Shown here piece by piece: positions 51,295-60,657 of a stretch of 64,000 nucleotides of DNA. This DNA comes from Bacillota bacterium. Lineage in GTDB: Bacteria; Bacillota; Limnochordia; Darwinibacteriales; Darwinibacteriaceae. The stretch covers positions 1 to 64,000 of the forward strand of contig DURH01000031.1 in NCBI GenBank assembly GCA_012837385.1. The letters are read 5' to 3'. The position numbers were made by a program, and so were the translations under genes. Positions within the stretch are counted from its first letter, which is position 1; each line of letters opens with the position of its first letter. The notes beneath the pieces were generated by a model. It was not told the DNA's origin, did no database searches, and saw only the letters and a program-made list of their open reading frames with translations.

Positions 51295-52056
51295 TTATTT
51301 CTTGGCATAGGCTGCGATGGCGTCCCGGAGAAACTCAGCTGCCCCCTGCCCAGCATGATCATCATAGTAAGCAGTGAAGCGCTCATCGGCCACATACATC
51401 TCCCCCAGGCCTGCGTGGGCTTCTTTGGAGTAGGTGGGCCAGAAGAAGCTCAGCCACTTGCGGTGCAGCTCGGCAATCTTCAAGCCCGCTGGCCCCGCAG
51501 GATCCTCCTTGCCCAAGGCCGCCGCCAGAGAGTCAATAATCTCCCTGCTCAGCCTGTCTACTTCTGCATACTCCTCTTCGGTGAGATTCATGAGCTTGGC
51601 GTTGGACGAATCCACCGCCGCATCGCCCCATCTCTCCCTAGCTTCTTTTCCGTATTTCTCTTCATTGTCCCGAATCAGCTTTTCCTTAAAGCCAATGAAC
51701 CTGTCTTGATCACTCATGGGTGTTCCTCCTTCCAGGGCAGCCAAGGTCTGCTCTACGTTTTTCAGCAGCAGATCCAACTGCCTCTTTCTTGCTAGGAGCT
51801 GTTCACGGTGCTCCAGCAAAGCCTGTTTTTCGTCGAAGTCAGGTGACTCCATCAGCTTCTTAATGGTCCGCAGATCCACTCCCAATTCTCGATAGAGCAA
51901 GATCTGCTGCAGACGGCTCACTTCCTCTTGGCCATACATTCTATAGCCGGCTTCATTGGTCCAGGCGGGCTTGAGCAAATCGATCTGGTCGTAATAGCGC
52001 AGGGTGCGGCCGCTCACCCCCGCGATATCACCCAACTGCTTCACTGTATACTCCAT
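51295..52056 (-). CDS. MerR-family regulator with TipAS effector domain
   Basis: YTVKQLGDIAGVSGRTLRYYDQIDLLKPAWTNEAGYRMYGQEEVSRLQQILLYRELGVDL; C-terminal TipAS-like helical domain. Confidence 0.94.
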   Translation of the reverse strand: MEYTVKQLGDIAGVSGRTLRYYDQIDLLKPAWTNEAGYRMYGQEEVSRLQQILLYRELGVDLRTIKKLMESPDFDEKQALLEHREQLLARKRQLDLLLKNVEQTLAALEGGTPMSDQDRFIGFKEKLIRDNEEKYGKEARERWGDAAVDSSNAKLMNLTEEEYAEVDRLSREIIDSLAAALGKEDPAGPAGLKIAELHRKWLSFFWPTYSKEAHAGLGEMYVADERFTAYYDDHAGQGAAEFLRDAIAAYAKK

Positions 52057-52075
52057 GAAATCACCTCCTGAACTC

Positions 52076-52106
52076 AGTATAAACCTTGACGCAGCGTCAA
52101 GGTCAA
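52076..52106 (-). promoter_or_regulatory. MerR-type promoter/operator (19-bp spacer with embedded palindrome)
   Basis: Minus strand TTGACC-19 nt-TATACT; palindrome ACCTTGACGC-A-GCGTCAAGGT lies across -35 and spacer. Confidence 0.85.
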
Positions 52107-52121
52107 GGGCAAAATAAAAAA

Positions 52122-52137
52122 AGGCGCATACGCGCCT
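52122..52137 (-). terminator. terminator of the ferritin-like gene
   Basis: AGGCGC-GTAT-GCGCCT followed by a U-run on the minus transcript. Confidence 0.75.
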
Positions 52138-52158
52138 AAGCCTAGAAAGGAACGAGCC

Positions 52159-52602
52159 CTACTGTTCCCGTTTCTCCGTTTCCATCCTCTCCTTAAAGCG
52201 CTTCAGATGATCGTGGTCTGTGCTCATAATCTCGGAAACAAGCACTTGGCTCTGGGGATCCAGCTCGTCAATGCGGTCTTCATAGGCGTGTACTCCCCGA
52301 TCTTCGCCTGTATAAACCTGCTGCAATAGATGAGCAGGCCCCCTTAAGGCATTGATCTTCGACCACAGGCCGGCCATGGTTCCCGCCATACCTGCACTGG
52401 TGATAGGGGTCCCTCCCAGCTCTTTAATGCGCTGAGCTAAGAGCCTGGCATGTTCTTCATGGTCTGCGGCAAACTGCTGCAGCATCTCCCTCACCTGCTC
52501 ATCGCCCTGCAGAGCCTGGGTCTCTTTGTAGATCTCCATGGCCATGAGTTCGCCCTTGAGCAGTTCGTTGAGAGTGTCAATATACCCCTGTTGTTCTCCC
52601 AT
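52159..52602 (-). CDS. ferritin-like domain protein (DUF2383-like)
   Basis: LNELLKGELMAMEIYKE...ADHEEHARLLAQRIKELGG...STDHDHLKRF four-helix pattern with ExxH-type residues. Confidence 0.75.
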   Translation of the reverse strand: MGEQQGYIDTLNELLKGELMAMEIYKETQALQGDEQVREMLQQFAADHEEHARLLAQRIKELGGTPITSAGMAGTMAGLWSKINALRGPAHLLQQVYTGEDRGVHAYEDRIDELDPQSQVLVSEIMSTDHDHLKRFKERMETEKREQ

Positions 52603-52665
52603 CTTCCCGCCTCCTGTTTTCCCTTAGTGTGTGGTTAGTGCTGCCCAAACATGAGACGGGAAACA

Positions 52666-52694
52666 TTGACAGCCTCTCTCTGCCAACGTAAGAT
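52666..52694 (+). promoter_or_regulatory. sigma-A-like promoter of lplA
   Basis: TTGACA-17 nt-TAAGAT upstream of the ATG at 52726. Confidence 0.65.
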
Positions 52695-52725
52695 GTTCTT
52701 ACAGATACGGAAAAGAGGTGGCACC

Positions 52726-53712
52726 ATGATCCGCATTGTGAACGAACATACCGACCCCAGGATCAACCTGGCGGTAGAAGAGTACGCCCTCAACTACCTG
52801 GATCCGCAGGAAGACTATGTGATCCTCTGGCAGAACGAACCCACCGTGGTGGTGGGGCGCAACCAGAACACTGTAGCTGAGGTGAACGGCCCCTTCATCA
52901 AGGAGCGGGGCATCAATGTGGTGCGCAGGCTTTCTGGGGGCGGAGCGGTTTACCATGATTTTGGCAACCTCAACTTCACCTTTATCGTGGACAGCGACAA
53001 GGACGTGGTGAGCAACTTTGAATACTTCACCAAGCCGGTCATCCAGGCTTTAGCCAGCCTCGGGGTGAAGGCGGAGTTTTCTGGGCGCAATGATATTACC
53101 ATTGACGGCAAGAAGTTCTCAGGCAATGCCCAATACTGGTCCAAGAACCGCCTGCTCCACCACGGCACAATCATGTTTAACTCCGATTTGGATGTGCTCC
53201 AGGAAGCCCTCAATGTGAAGGCGGACAAGCTCCAATCCAAGGGAGTGAAATCGGTGCGCAGCCGGGTAACCAACATTTACCCCTACCTGCCCAGCCCCAT
53301 TTCCATCGATGATTTCAAGGAAACCCTTTTGAAATTCCTGATCCCAGGGGGGAAGCGGCAGGACTACATCCTCTCAGCAGAGGAATGGGCCGTTATCCAC
53401 CGTTTGAAGGATGAGCGTTATGCCCAGTGGGAATGGAACTACGGTGCTTCCCCAGACTGCGAGATGGAAAAGGAGCGGCGCTTTGCCGGCGGGAAGCTTG
53501 AGCTCAAGCTCAACGTGGTGGATGGGCTAATTCAAGATTTGAGCATCTTCGGCGATTTCTTCGGACGCCGCGATGTGGCGGAACTGGAAAGGGCGCTGAA
53601 CGGCAGGCAGTACCGGGAAGAAGCGGTTGCCCAGGTTTTGGATGGCCTGGAGTTTGAGGAATACTTTGTTGGCATCAGCAGAACAGAGTTTCTGCAGTGC
53701 CTGTTTGACTGA
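52726..53712 (+). CDS. lplA: lipoate-protein ligase A family
   Basis: NLAVEEYALNY, VVVGRNQNTVAEVN, VVRRLSGGGAVYHDFGNLNFTF, KKFSGNAQYWSKNRLLHHGTIMFNSDLDVL. Confidence 0.95.
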   Translation: MIRIVNEHTDPRINLAVEEYALNYLDPQEDYVILWQNEPTVVVGRNQNTVAEVNGPFIKERGINVVRRLSGGGAVYHDFGNLNFTFIVDSDKDVVSNFEYFTKPVIQALASLGVKAEFSGRNDITIDGKKFSGNAQYWSKNRLLHHGTIMFNSDLDVLQEALNVKADKLQSKGVKSVRSRVTNIYPYLPSPISIDDFKETLLKFLIPGGKRQDYILSAEEWAVIHRLKDERYAQWEWNYGASPDCEMEKERRFAGGKLELKLNVVDGLIQDLSIFGDFFGRRDVAELERALNGRQYREEAVAQVLDGLEFEEYFVGISRTEFLQCLFD

Positions 53713-53730
53713 TTTGAGCATCGAATAAGG

Positions 53731-53764
53731 AAAGCGGGCCAGAGTTTAAGCTCTGGCCCGCTTT
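53731..53764. terminator. bidirectional terminator between convergent lplA and lpdA
   Basis: AAAGCGGGCCAGAG-loop-CTCTGGCCCGCTTT with T-run. Confidence 0.92.
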
Positions 53765-53779
53765 TTGCTTGCTGCCCGT

Positions 53780-55159
53780 CTATTTCCGCTTGAAAACATG
53801 AATGGCCTGACCCAAAACAGCATGGGCGGCTTCCATTACCACCTCTGAAGAAGTGGGATGGGGGTGAATAGCCTTGGCCAAGTCGTGGACTGTACCTTCC
53901 AGCTCCAAGGTGACCACTGCTTCTGAGATCAGATCCGTGGCCTGGGCCGCGATAATATGCACGCCCAACACCTCACCGTACTGCCTATCCGCGACGATTT
54001 TGATCAGGCCTTCAGGCTCTCCTTCCGCCAAAGCCTTTCCATTGGCAGCCATGGGGAATGTGCCCGTGGCCACATCATAGCCCCGGTTCACCGCCTCCTG
54101 CTCAGTGAGGCCCACTACCGCCACCTCAGGGAAGGTGTAGATGCAGGCTGGGATTTTGTCATAGTTCACCGCTGCCCTGCCTCCCATAATGTTCTCCACA
54201 GCAACCAGCCCCTCAGCGGAGGCGGTATGGGCCAGCATCTGCCTGCCGTTCACATCGCCGATCGCGTACAAACCGGGGATGCTCGTCTCTAAGCGGGCGT
54301 CGGTGCGGATCGCACCCCGCTCCAACTCCAGCCCCAGCTTGGCAACTGCCTGCACATTGGGTCTTCTGCCTAGGCTGACAATCACTTTGTCGCCGGAAAA
54401 CTCTCTAGTCTCGCCTTTGATTTCGGCAACTACCTTGGTGCCCTCAAAGCGCTGGATATCCGCTCCGTTGTAGATCTCCACGCCCTTTTTCTGCAGCAGG
54501 CGCTGCATATACCTCTGCAAATCCTGATCTAGGCTTCCCAAGATGGTGAACTTCTCCAAAACGGTAACCTTGGATCCTAAGGCATTGAAAAGGGCGGCAA
54601 ACTCCATGCCTACCACTCCCCCGCCTACAATCACAAGCCTTGCTGGGATCTCTTGGAGATTCAGAGCCCCTGTGCTCGTCACTGCTTCCCCCGTGTCTAG
54701 GGCTTCCTGGAGCCCGGGGATGGGCAGCACCGCTGGGCTGGAACCAGTGGCAATAATTAAGTGCTCAGTGTGGATCTTCTCACCATTGACCACAATGGTA
54801 TGGGGATCCAGGGGCTCACCAAAACCCTGTACCACTTCCACCCCATTCTGCTTAAGCAGACCGCCTACTCCTGAAGTGAGCTGGTTGACCACCCCATCCT
54901 TGCGCTGGAGCATGCTCTTCCAGTCGATTTTGATCTGGCCATCAACGGTAATCCCGAACTTCTCCGAATTCAGCAGTTCCTGGTACACCTTGGCGTTTTT
55001 CAACAGCGTCTTGGTTGGGATGCACCCTTCGTTGAGGCACACTCCCCCCAACTCGCCAGCCTCAATGAGCACCGTCTTGGCCCCCAGCTGTGCGGCGCGG
55101 ATGGCAGCCACATAGCCGCCAGGGCCGCCGCCTAAAATGGCAATTTTGTAACGCGACAT
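53780..55159 (-). CDS. lpdA: dihydrolipoyl dehydrogenase (E3)
   Basis: ILGGGPGGYVAAIRAAQLGAKTVLIE, GGVCLNEGCIPTK, AIGDVNGRQMLAHTASAEG, AIHPHPTSSEV. Confidence 0.96.
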   Translation of the reverse strand: MSRYKIAILGGGPGGYVAAIRAAQLGAKTVLIEAGELGGVCLNEGCIPTKTLLKNAKVYQELLNSEKFGITVDGQIKIDWKSMLQRKDGVVNQLTSGVGGLLKQNGVEVVQGFGEPLDPHTIVVNGEKIHTEHLIIATGSSPAVLPIPGLQEALDTGEAVTSTGALNLQEIPARLVIVGGGVVGMEFAALFNALGSKVTVLEKFTILGSLDQDLQRYMQRLLQKKGVEIYNGADIQRFEGTKVVAEIKGETREFSGDKVIVSLGRRPNVQAVAKLGLELERGAIRTDARLETSIPGLYAIGDVNGRQMLAHTASAEGLVAVENIMGGRAAVNYDKIPACIYTFPEVAVVGLTEQEAVNRGYDVATGTFPMAANGKALAEGEPEGLIKIVADRQYGEVLGVHIIAAQATDLISEAVVTLELEGTVHDLAKAIHPHPTSSEVVMEAAHAVLGQAIHVFKRK

Positions 55160-55170
55160 TGTATCGCCCC

Positions 55171-56466
55171 CTAACCCAGCAAGAGCAGGAGCGGCTGCTC
55201 CAAGTACGCTCTCAGTCTCTGCATAAACCTTCCTGCGCTTCCGCCGTCGATAAAGCGGTGGTCGAAAGCTAAGGTTACAGGGAGGATGTGGCGGATCACA
55301 ATCTGATCCTCAGGGCCCACCACCGGTTTCTTGGTAATGGTGCCGATCCCCAGAATGGCCGACTCAGGATGCTTGATCACCGGCACCCCGGAAAGGGCGC
55401 CCACCGCGCCGTAATTGGTGAGGGTAAAGGTTCCGCCTTGGATATCGTCCAGGGACAGGGTGCGCTGCCGCGCTTTTTCCGCTAAGCCCTGCACCTCTTG
55501 CCCCAATTCCAAAAGGCCCTTGTGGTCAGCATTTTTGATTACGGGAACCAGGAGTCCATCGGGGGTATCCACGGCAATGCCCAGATTGTAGTATTTCTTC
55601 AGCACAATTTCATTCGTATCTGCGGCAAAAGAGGCATTAAAGACGGGGTACTCCTTGAGCGCCAAGGCAGCCGCCTTGATGATAAACGGCATGTAGGTCA
55701 GCTTAATGCCTTCGCCTTCTGCCAGCTCCTTAGCTTCCCTCCTGAACTTCACCAGCTCGGTCACATCGAACTCATCCATCACCGCGGCATGGGGGATCTC
55801 CTGTTTGGACAGGGCCATGTTCCTAGCCACTGTTTTGCCCAGCGTGGTGAGGGCCACCCTCTCCTCTAGGCCGCCTGTCCCAGCAGAAGCCAGAACGGGA
55901 CGAGCCTGCGGTGCTGCCGGCGCCGCAGACGGTTCCACGGGTGGTGCTGTGGGCAGTACCGCCTCTTGTGCTTTCTCCGCCGCTTGCAGGATATCTATCT
56001 TCATCACCCTGCCTGCCGGCCCTGTGCCCGTAACGGTGTTTATATCCACGCCAAGATCCTTGGCCAGCTGGCGGGCTACGGGAGTGGCCAGCACTCTGCG
56101 GGGAGCCTGGACAGCCTGGGCAGCATGCTCACTGCTGGAGGCCAAGACCTGGGAGGAACTCTCCAAGGCCCCCACCACCGCGGCATTGTCCTCCGCCACC
56201 GCCTCCGCTTGTGCTGGCTGCTCCTCAGCATCTGCATCACCGATCTTCACAACTACATCGCCCACATTTATGGTCTCCCCCACTTCGCCAAACCTGGCCA
56301 AGATAGTACCGCTGGCTGGGGAGGGAATCTCGGCGTTCACTTTATCGGTTTCCACTAGAAAGAGGGAATCACCCTCTTTCACCTTTTGTCCCACTTCTAC
56401 AAACCACTTGAGGATTACACCCTCAGCGATACCTTCACCGATATCGGGGAATCTGAAATCAAGCAC
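55171..56466 (-). CDS. 2-oxo acid dehydrogenase dihydrolipoyl acyltransferase (E2)
   Basis: Lipoyl domain FLVETDKVNAEIPSPASG, PSBD ATPVARQLAKDLGVDI, catalytic FDHRFIDGGSAGRFM. Confidence 0.95.
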   Translation of the reverse strand: MLDFRFPDIGEGIAEGVILKWFVEVGQKVKEGDSLFLVETDKVNAEIPSPASGTILARFGEVGETINVGDVVVKIGDADAEEQPAQAEAVAEDNAAVVGALESSSQVLASSSEHAAQAVQAPRRVLATPVARQLAKDLGVDINTVTGTGPAGRVMKIDILQAAEKAQEAVLPTAPPVEPSAAPAAPQARPVLASAGTGGLEERVALTTLGKTVARNMALSKQEIPHAAVMDEFDVTELVKFRREAKELAEGEGIKLTYMPFIIKAAALALKEYPVFNASFAADTNEIVLKKYYNLGIAVDTPDGLLVPVIKNADHKGLLELGQEVQGLAEKARQRTLSLDDIQGGTFTLTNYGAVGALSGVPVIKHPESAILGIGTITKKPVVGPEDQIVIRHILPVTLAFDHRFIDGGSAGRFMQRLRAYLEQPLLLLLG

Positions 56467-56483
56467 AGCTCTCCCTCCTTGTA

Positions 56484-57461
56484 CTAAAAATGCGCCACCT
56501 GACGGATGCCGTTAGCGATGCGCTGGGCGTCCAGGAAGTAATGGTGTTCGCCCCTGGGCAGGGGAATGGTAATGTCAAAACCCGCGAGGCGGGTAGGCGG
56601 CGCTTCCAGATGGAGGAATGCCCCCTCATTGACCAGGGTAATCAGTTCAGCCCCTGGTCCAAAGGATCTTGCCGCTTCATGCACCACTACAAACCTGCCG
56701 GTCTTCTGCACCGACTCAATGATGGTGTCCCGGTCAATGGGCGAGATGGTGCGCAGATCGATAATCTCAAGGTCGATTCCTTCCTCCTGCAGAATCTGCT
56801 CTGCCTTCAGCACCTCATGGATGTAGGCGCCCCAGCTCACCACAGTGAGGTCAGTGCCTGGTTTGAGCACCTTAGCCTTGCCGATGGGAATGGTATAATC
56901 CTCCTCTGGCACCTCCTGCCGGAAAGCGCGGTAGATCTTGGAGGGTTCTAAAAACATTACTGGATCATCATCCCTGATGGCCGCCAGCAGCAGCCCCTTA
57001 GCATCATAGGGAGTGGATGGGACTACCACTTTAAGGCCGGGGATGTGCCCAAAAAAGGTGTCCAGGCTTTCGGAATGGTGTTCCAGAGCCCTAATGCCGC
57101 CACCATGGGGCATGCGGATCACCAAGGGGAGAGTACGCTGGCCGCGAGTGCGGTTGCGCATTCTAGCCACATGGGAGATGATCTGGTTGAAAGCTGGGTA
57201 GACAAACCCAGAAAACTGGATTTCCGCAACGGGCCGAAGGCCATTCACGGCCATCCCGATAGCCGAGCCCACAATGGCCGATTCAGCCAAGGGAGTGTCA
57301 AAGCAGCGCTGCTGCCCATATTTTTCCTGCAGTCCCACAGTTGCCCTAAACACTCCGCCTTCCAAACCCACGTCTTCGCCAAACACTACTACACTCTCGT
57401 CCTGGGCCATAGCCAAGTCTAGAGTGTGGTTAATCGCGGTGATTAGGTTCATCAGGGCCAT
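56484..57461 (-). CDS. pyruvate/branched-chain 2-oxoacid dehydrogenase E1 beta subunit
   Basis: VVFGEDVGLEGGVFRATVGLQEKYG, DTPLAESAIVGSAIGMAVNGLRPVAEIQF. Confidence 0.95.
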   Translation of the reverse strand: MALMNLITAINHTLDLAMAQDESVVVFGEDVGLEGGVFRATVGLQEKYGQQRCFDTPLAESAIVGSAIGMAVNGLRPVAEIQFSGFVYPAFNQIISHVARMRNRTRGQRTLPLVIRMPHGGGIRALEHHSESLDTFFGHIPGLKVVVPSTPYDAKGLLLAAIRDDDPVMFLEPSKIYRAFRQEVPEEDYTIPIGKAKVLKPGTDLTVVSWGAYIHEVLKAEQILQEEGIDLEIIDLRTISPIDRDTIIESVQKTGRFVVVHEAARSFGPGAELITLVNEGAFLHLEAPPTRLAGFDITIPLPRGEHHYFLDAQRIANGIRQVAHF

Positions 57462-58568
57462 CTATTTCACCTTCCCCTCTAGGTATTGCACATACTGTTC
57501 ATACTGCTCTCGGAGATGGGCAGGCATCTCTCTAAAGTTGTACTTGAACAGATCTTCCAGTTGAGGATCGCCTTCCTCCTCCACTTCCCTGAACACTGCC
57601 AGGGCGTACTCCCCATACTCGTCACTCAGAGCGGCATCCTGCTCTTCACTCCACACCCCTTTGTTGATCAGGTAGGCTTTCATGCGCAGCAGGGGATCTT
57701 TGGGCTGCCACTCGGCAACTTCACTGTCCTCCCGGTACTTCGTGGGATCGTCAGAAGTAGTGTGGGCGCCGAGGCGGTAGGTGTACGCTTCGATTAAGGT
57801 AGGGCCACCTCCCAACCTGGCTCTATCTATGGCATCTTTAGCTGCTGCATACATGGCAAACAGATCATTGCCATCCACGAGGATTCCTGGAATACCCGCG
57901 GCCACCGCTTTCTGCACTAGGGTTTCAGCCTTGGTCTGCTTCTGCCTGGAGACCGAAATGGCATACTGGTTGTTCTGGACAATAAAAACAACGGGTGCAT
58001 TAAAAACACCCGCGAAATTCAACGCCTCGCTGAAATCGCCGGTGGAAGTTCCGCCATCACCGATATAGGTTACGGTAACATCATCTTCTCCTTTGATGCT
58101 GGACGCCATGGCAATACCCACCGCGTGGTGAACCTGTGTGCCGATGGGTACTGCAATGGGCAGTACTTTTACGCCTTCAGCAAAATGGCTGCCGTATTCG
58201 TTTCCATACCAATAGAGGTAGACTGTCTTTAAGTCAACGCCCCGGTGCAGCCAGGCACCGAGTTCTCTAAACGCGGGAACAAGCCAATCCTGCTTACCCA
58301 TGGCCGCGGCTGGCCCTACCTGAGCTGCCTCCTGCCCGGTGTTGGGGGCATAGGTGAGCATGCGGCCCTGCCTCTGCAGCTGCAGCGCCTTATTGTCAGC
58401 GCTTCTAGTGAGCAGCATTGCTTTATACAACTCGAGCCACTCTTGGTCACTGAGTTCAGGCACGAGATGGGGCTTCTGGATCACACCGTTCTCATCCATA
58501 ATCTGCAGCATTTGACCCTTAAGGGGGCCATATTCCTGGATTAACACAGCAACCCCGCCTTTCCACAT
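57462..58568 (-). CDS. pyruvate/branched-chain 2-oxoacid dehydrogenase E1 alpha subunit
   Basis: YIGDGGTSTGDFSEALNFAGVFNAPVVFIVQNNQYAIS (TPP motif), YRLGAHTTSDDPTKYR. Confidence 0.95.
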   Translation of the reverse strand: MWKGGVAVLIQEYGPLKGQMLQIMDENGVIQKPHLVPELSDQEWLELYKAMLLTRSADNKALQLQRQGRMLTYAPNTGQEAAQVGPAAAMGKQDWLVPAFRELGAWLHRGVDLKTVYLYWYGNEYGSHFAEGVKVLPIAVPIGTQVHHAVGIAMASSIKGEDDVTVTYIGDGGTSTGDFSEALNFAGVFNAPVVFIVQNNQYAISVSRQKQTKAETLVQKAVAAGIPGILVDGNDLFAMYAAAKDAIDRARLGGGPTLIEAYTYRLGAHTTSDDPTKYREDSEVAEWQPKDPLLRMKAYLINKGVWSEEQDAALSDEYGEYALAVFREVEEEGDPQLEDLFKYNFREMPAHLREQYEQYVQYLEGKVK

Positions 58569-58594
58569 AATTTATTAGTGGTTTACTTAGTTTA

Positions 58595-58623
58595 AGCATA
58601 GCAGAGATGAGAATGGTTTTCAA
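58595..58623 (-). promoter_or_regulatory. probable promoter of the E1alpha-E1beta-E2-E3 operon
   Basis: Minus strand TTGAAA (58618-58623), 17 nt, TATGCT (58595-58600). Confidence 0.65.
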
Positions 58624-58677
58624 TACCATTCGCGGGGAAATACTGGGATTTACAAATTATTCCCAAAATAAGTAAAA

Positions 58678-58698
58678 GCCCTGGGGTCATCCCAGGGC
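58678..58698 (-). terminator. terminator overlapping the patatin stop codon
   Basis: GCCCTGGG-loop-CCCAGGGC followed by TTTTACTTATTTT on the minus transcript; the stop codon is in the hairpin. Confidence 0.7.
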
Positions 58699-59781
58699 CC
58701 TGCGCCTCATCAAGGTGCGCAGCTGGCCGAAAAAGCCAGGCTCACTTGGGGAAGCCTGCGTCTTTTGAATTTGGTTCTCCAAGAGGTAATTGAAATAGGG
58801 GCTGTTCTTCTCCGGGAAGCTTTGCGGAGTACGCGCCAGTCTGAACAGAAGCTCCCGGTTTTCTTTGCTGCCGGGAGCGAGCCCCCTTTCTCTGAACAGC
58901 CTCACCGCCACCTCATAGCCCCTGGCCATCATCTGGGGTATATATTCCACCTCAAAGGTGCCAATATTGTAGATCAGGGGGTTGATGGTGATAATTCGGC
59001 TGTGGCTCAGTGCCCGGTCATTGAGCCGATCCTTGAATTGAGCCAGCATAAGAATATCAAGGGATTGGCTGAAAATCTCCAAGGGGCCGTCGGTTAGAAT
59101 GGAATCTCGGCGTATGCCTGCATAGCCTAGATTCACCCCCAGCACCCTTTGGGCCTTGCCCAGGCGCACGGCAATGTTCAAGGGATACCCGTCTCTCAGT
59201 CCGCCGTCTACATAGCAGTCGTGCTCGTTCTCGAACACAGCAGGCACAAACACCCCAGGAATGCTGATGCTAGCCCGCACTGCTTGGGCAATACTGAGAT
59301 CATCCCTGACCAGGTAACCTCCACATTCCCCAGCGGCATCTGGCTCCAAGCCCAGGGCTTTGTAGTCGCAGAACACGGTCTGCTGGCCGTTGTTGAGGTT
59401 TACCGCGGGAATTAAGAGTCGGCACTTCTTCAGATCCTGAAAGCGCTGCACAGGCAGACTCCTGGCAATGATCTGCTCCAAGGAGCGGCCGCGCACAGCC
59501 CCGGTGAGACGCTTAATATCCCAAGTGAGCAGAGCCAAGATGGCACCCGGCCAGTTCAGGTCCACAATTTCGCCCTTCGCCCTGCTGTGTTCCAGGAACA
59601 AGCTTTCCAGTTCTGCGGAGTTCAAACCAGCGGCATAGAGAGCGGCCACAATGGAGCCCCCTGATGTGCCCACCACCAGATCAGGCTCTAGGTTGTATTC
59701 CTCTACCGCCTTTAACACACCTACATGGGCAGCAGCGCGCACGCTGCCCCCAGATAAAACAAGACTGAGTTTCTCGCTCAA
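58687..59781 (-). CDS. patatin-like phospholipase family protein
   Basis: LVLSGGSVRAAAHVGVLKA, GTSGGSIVAALYAAG (GxSxG), YVDGGLRDGYP (DGG). Confidence 0.93.
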   Translation of the reverse strand: MSEKLSLVLSGGSVRAAAHVGVLKAVEEYNLEPDLVVGTSGGSIVAALYAAGLNSAELESLFLEHSRAKGEIVDLNWPGAILALLTWDIKRLTGAVRGRSLEQIIARSLPVQRFQDLKKCRLLIPAVNLNNGQQTVFCDYKALGLEPDAAGECGGYLVRDDLSIAQAVRASISIPGVFVPAVFENEHDCYVDGGLRDGYPLNIAVRLGKAQRVLGVNLGYAGIRRDSILTDGPLEIFSQSLDILMLAQFKDRLNDRALSHSRIITINPLIYNIGTFEVEYIPQMMARGYEVAVRLFRERGLAPGSKENRELLFRLARTPQSFPEKNSPYFNYLLENQIQKTQASPSEPGFFGQLRTLMRRRALG

Positions 59782-59941
59782 CCTGTAACCTCCTCAAAAT
59801 CCAATTTCACTCAGATTGGGGAAGCTGGTAGGACAGGAAGAGAAAGGAAAGGGCTGACCGATAGTCCAGTCTATGTACCAAGCCTGAGCTCGGTCACTGC
59901 ACTCCAATTGCCACTTTTCAGTTAATTGTGTCTGAAAAAAA

Positions 59942-59971
59942 CCCGGAAACCTCCAGGTGAAGGCCTCCGGG
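59942..59971 (-). terminator. probable terminator of lepB
   Basis: CCCGGA...TCCGGG imperfect hairpin followed by a U-run on the minus transcript. Confidence 0.6.
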
Positions 59972-59977
59972 GCCCGC

Positions 59978-60610
59978 TCAAAATGCCGTGTTTTTGAATA
60001 CTGCAGGGCGCAGCATCAGGTCGATCTGGTTCAAAGGCCAGTAGCGCCACACCGCCCGGCCGACAATCAGCTCCCTGGGCAGGAAACCCACGCGGCTGAA
60101 ACGGCTGTCTTCGCTGTTGTTGCGGTTATCGCCCAGCACAAAATAGGTGCCTTCAGGGACGATCTGCGGCGCAAACCCGATGCGGGCAGGCGCTAAGGTG
60201 TAATCCTCTTCAATGGGTTGATCGTTGATATACACAACTCCTTGAATGATGGCCACCTTATCTCCTGGCAAACCAATAACCCGTTTCACAAACTGCTCAC
60301 GAGTATTAGAAGGATTCTTAAAGACGATAATCTCACCCCGGGAAGGCTCAATAAATCGATAGGAGATTTTGTCAATCAAGAGCCGCTCTCCGTGGTGGAG
60401 AGTGGGAAGCATGGAGTCCCCATTGACCGTGTAGGCCCTGGCTATAAAAATCATGATTAGGGCGGCAATGATAACTGCGGATCCTACTGTTTCGATCAGC
60501 TCGCGAAGCTGGCTTTTAGGCTTCTTGTGAACTACTGTTTTCAATCTGTCTACCTCCAAGGCTATGGACTTGGTGCATTTCCCAGAAGACTTCCACGTTC
60601 CTGACAGCAA
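59978..60610 (-). CDS. lepB: signal peptidase I
   Basis: NGDSMLPTLHHGERLLIDKI (Ser), VKRVIGLPGDKV (Lys), VLGDNRNNSEDSR. The true start is probably internal to this ORF. Confidence 0.95.
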   Translation of the reverse strand: MLSGTWKSSGKCTKSIALEVDRLKTVVHKKPKSQLRELIETVGSAVIIAALIMIFIARAYTVNGDSMLPTLHHGERLLIDKISYRFIEPSRGEIIVFKNPSNTREQFVKRVIGLPGDKVAIIQGVVYINDQPIEEDYTLAPARIGFAPQIVPEGTYFVLGDNRNNSEDSRFSRVGFLPRELIVGRAVWRYWPLNQIDLMLRPAVFKNTAF

Positions 60611-60657
60611 ATCCTGCCTGCCTTCTCCAGCCTGAAGATGGAAACAGTATCCGCAGC

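Noticed and set aside
55706-56515. 269-aa plus-strand ORF
   Set aside because: Antisense to the E2 lipoyl/linker region; Ala/Ser/Thr-rich translation mirrors the Ala-rich linker.
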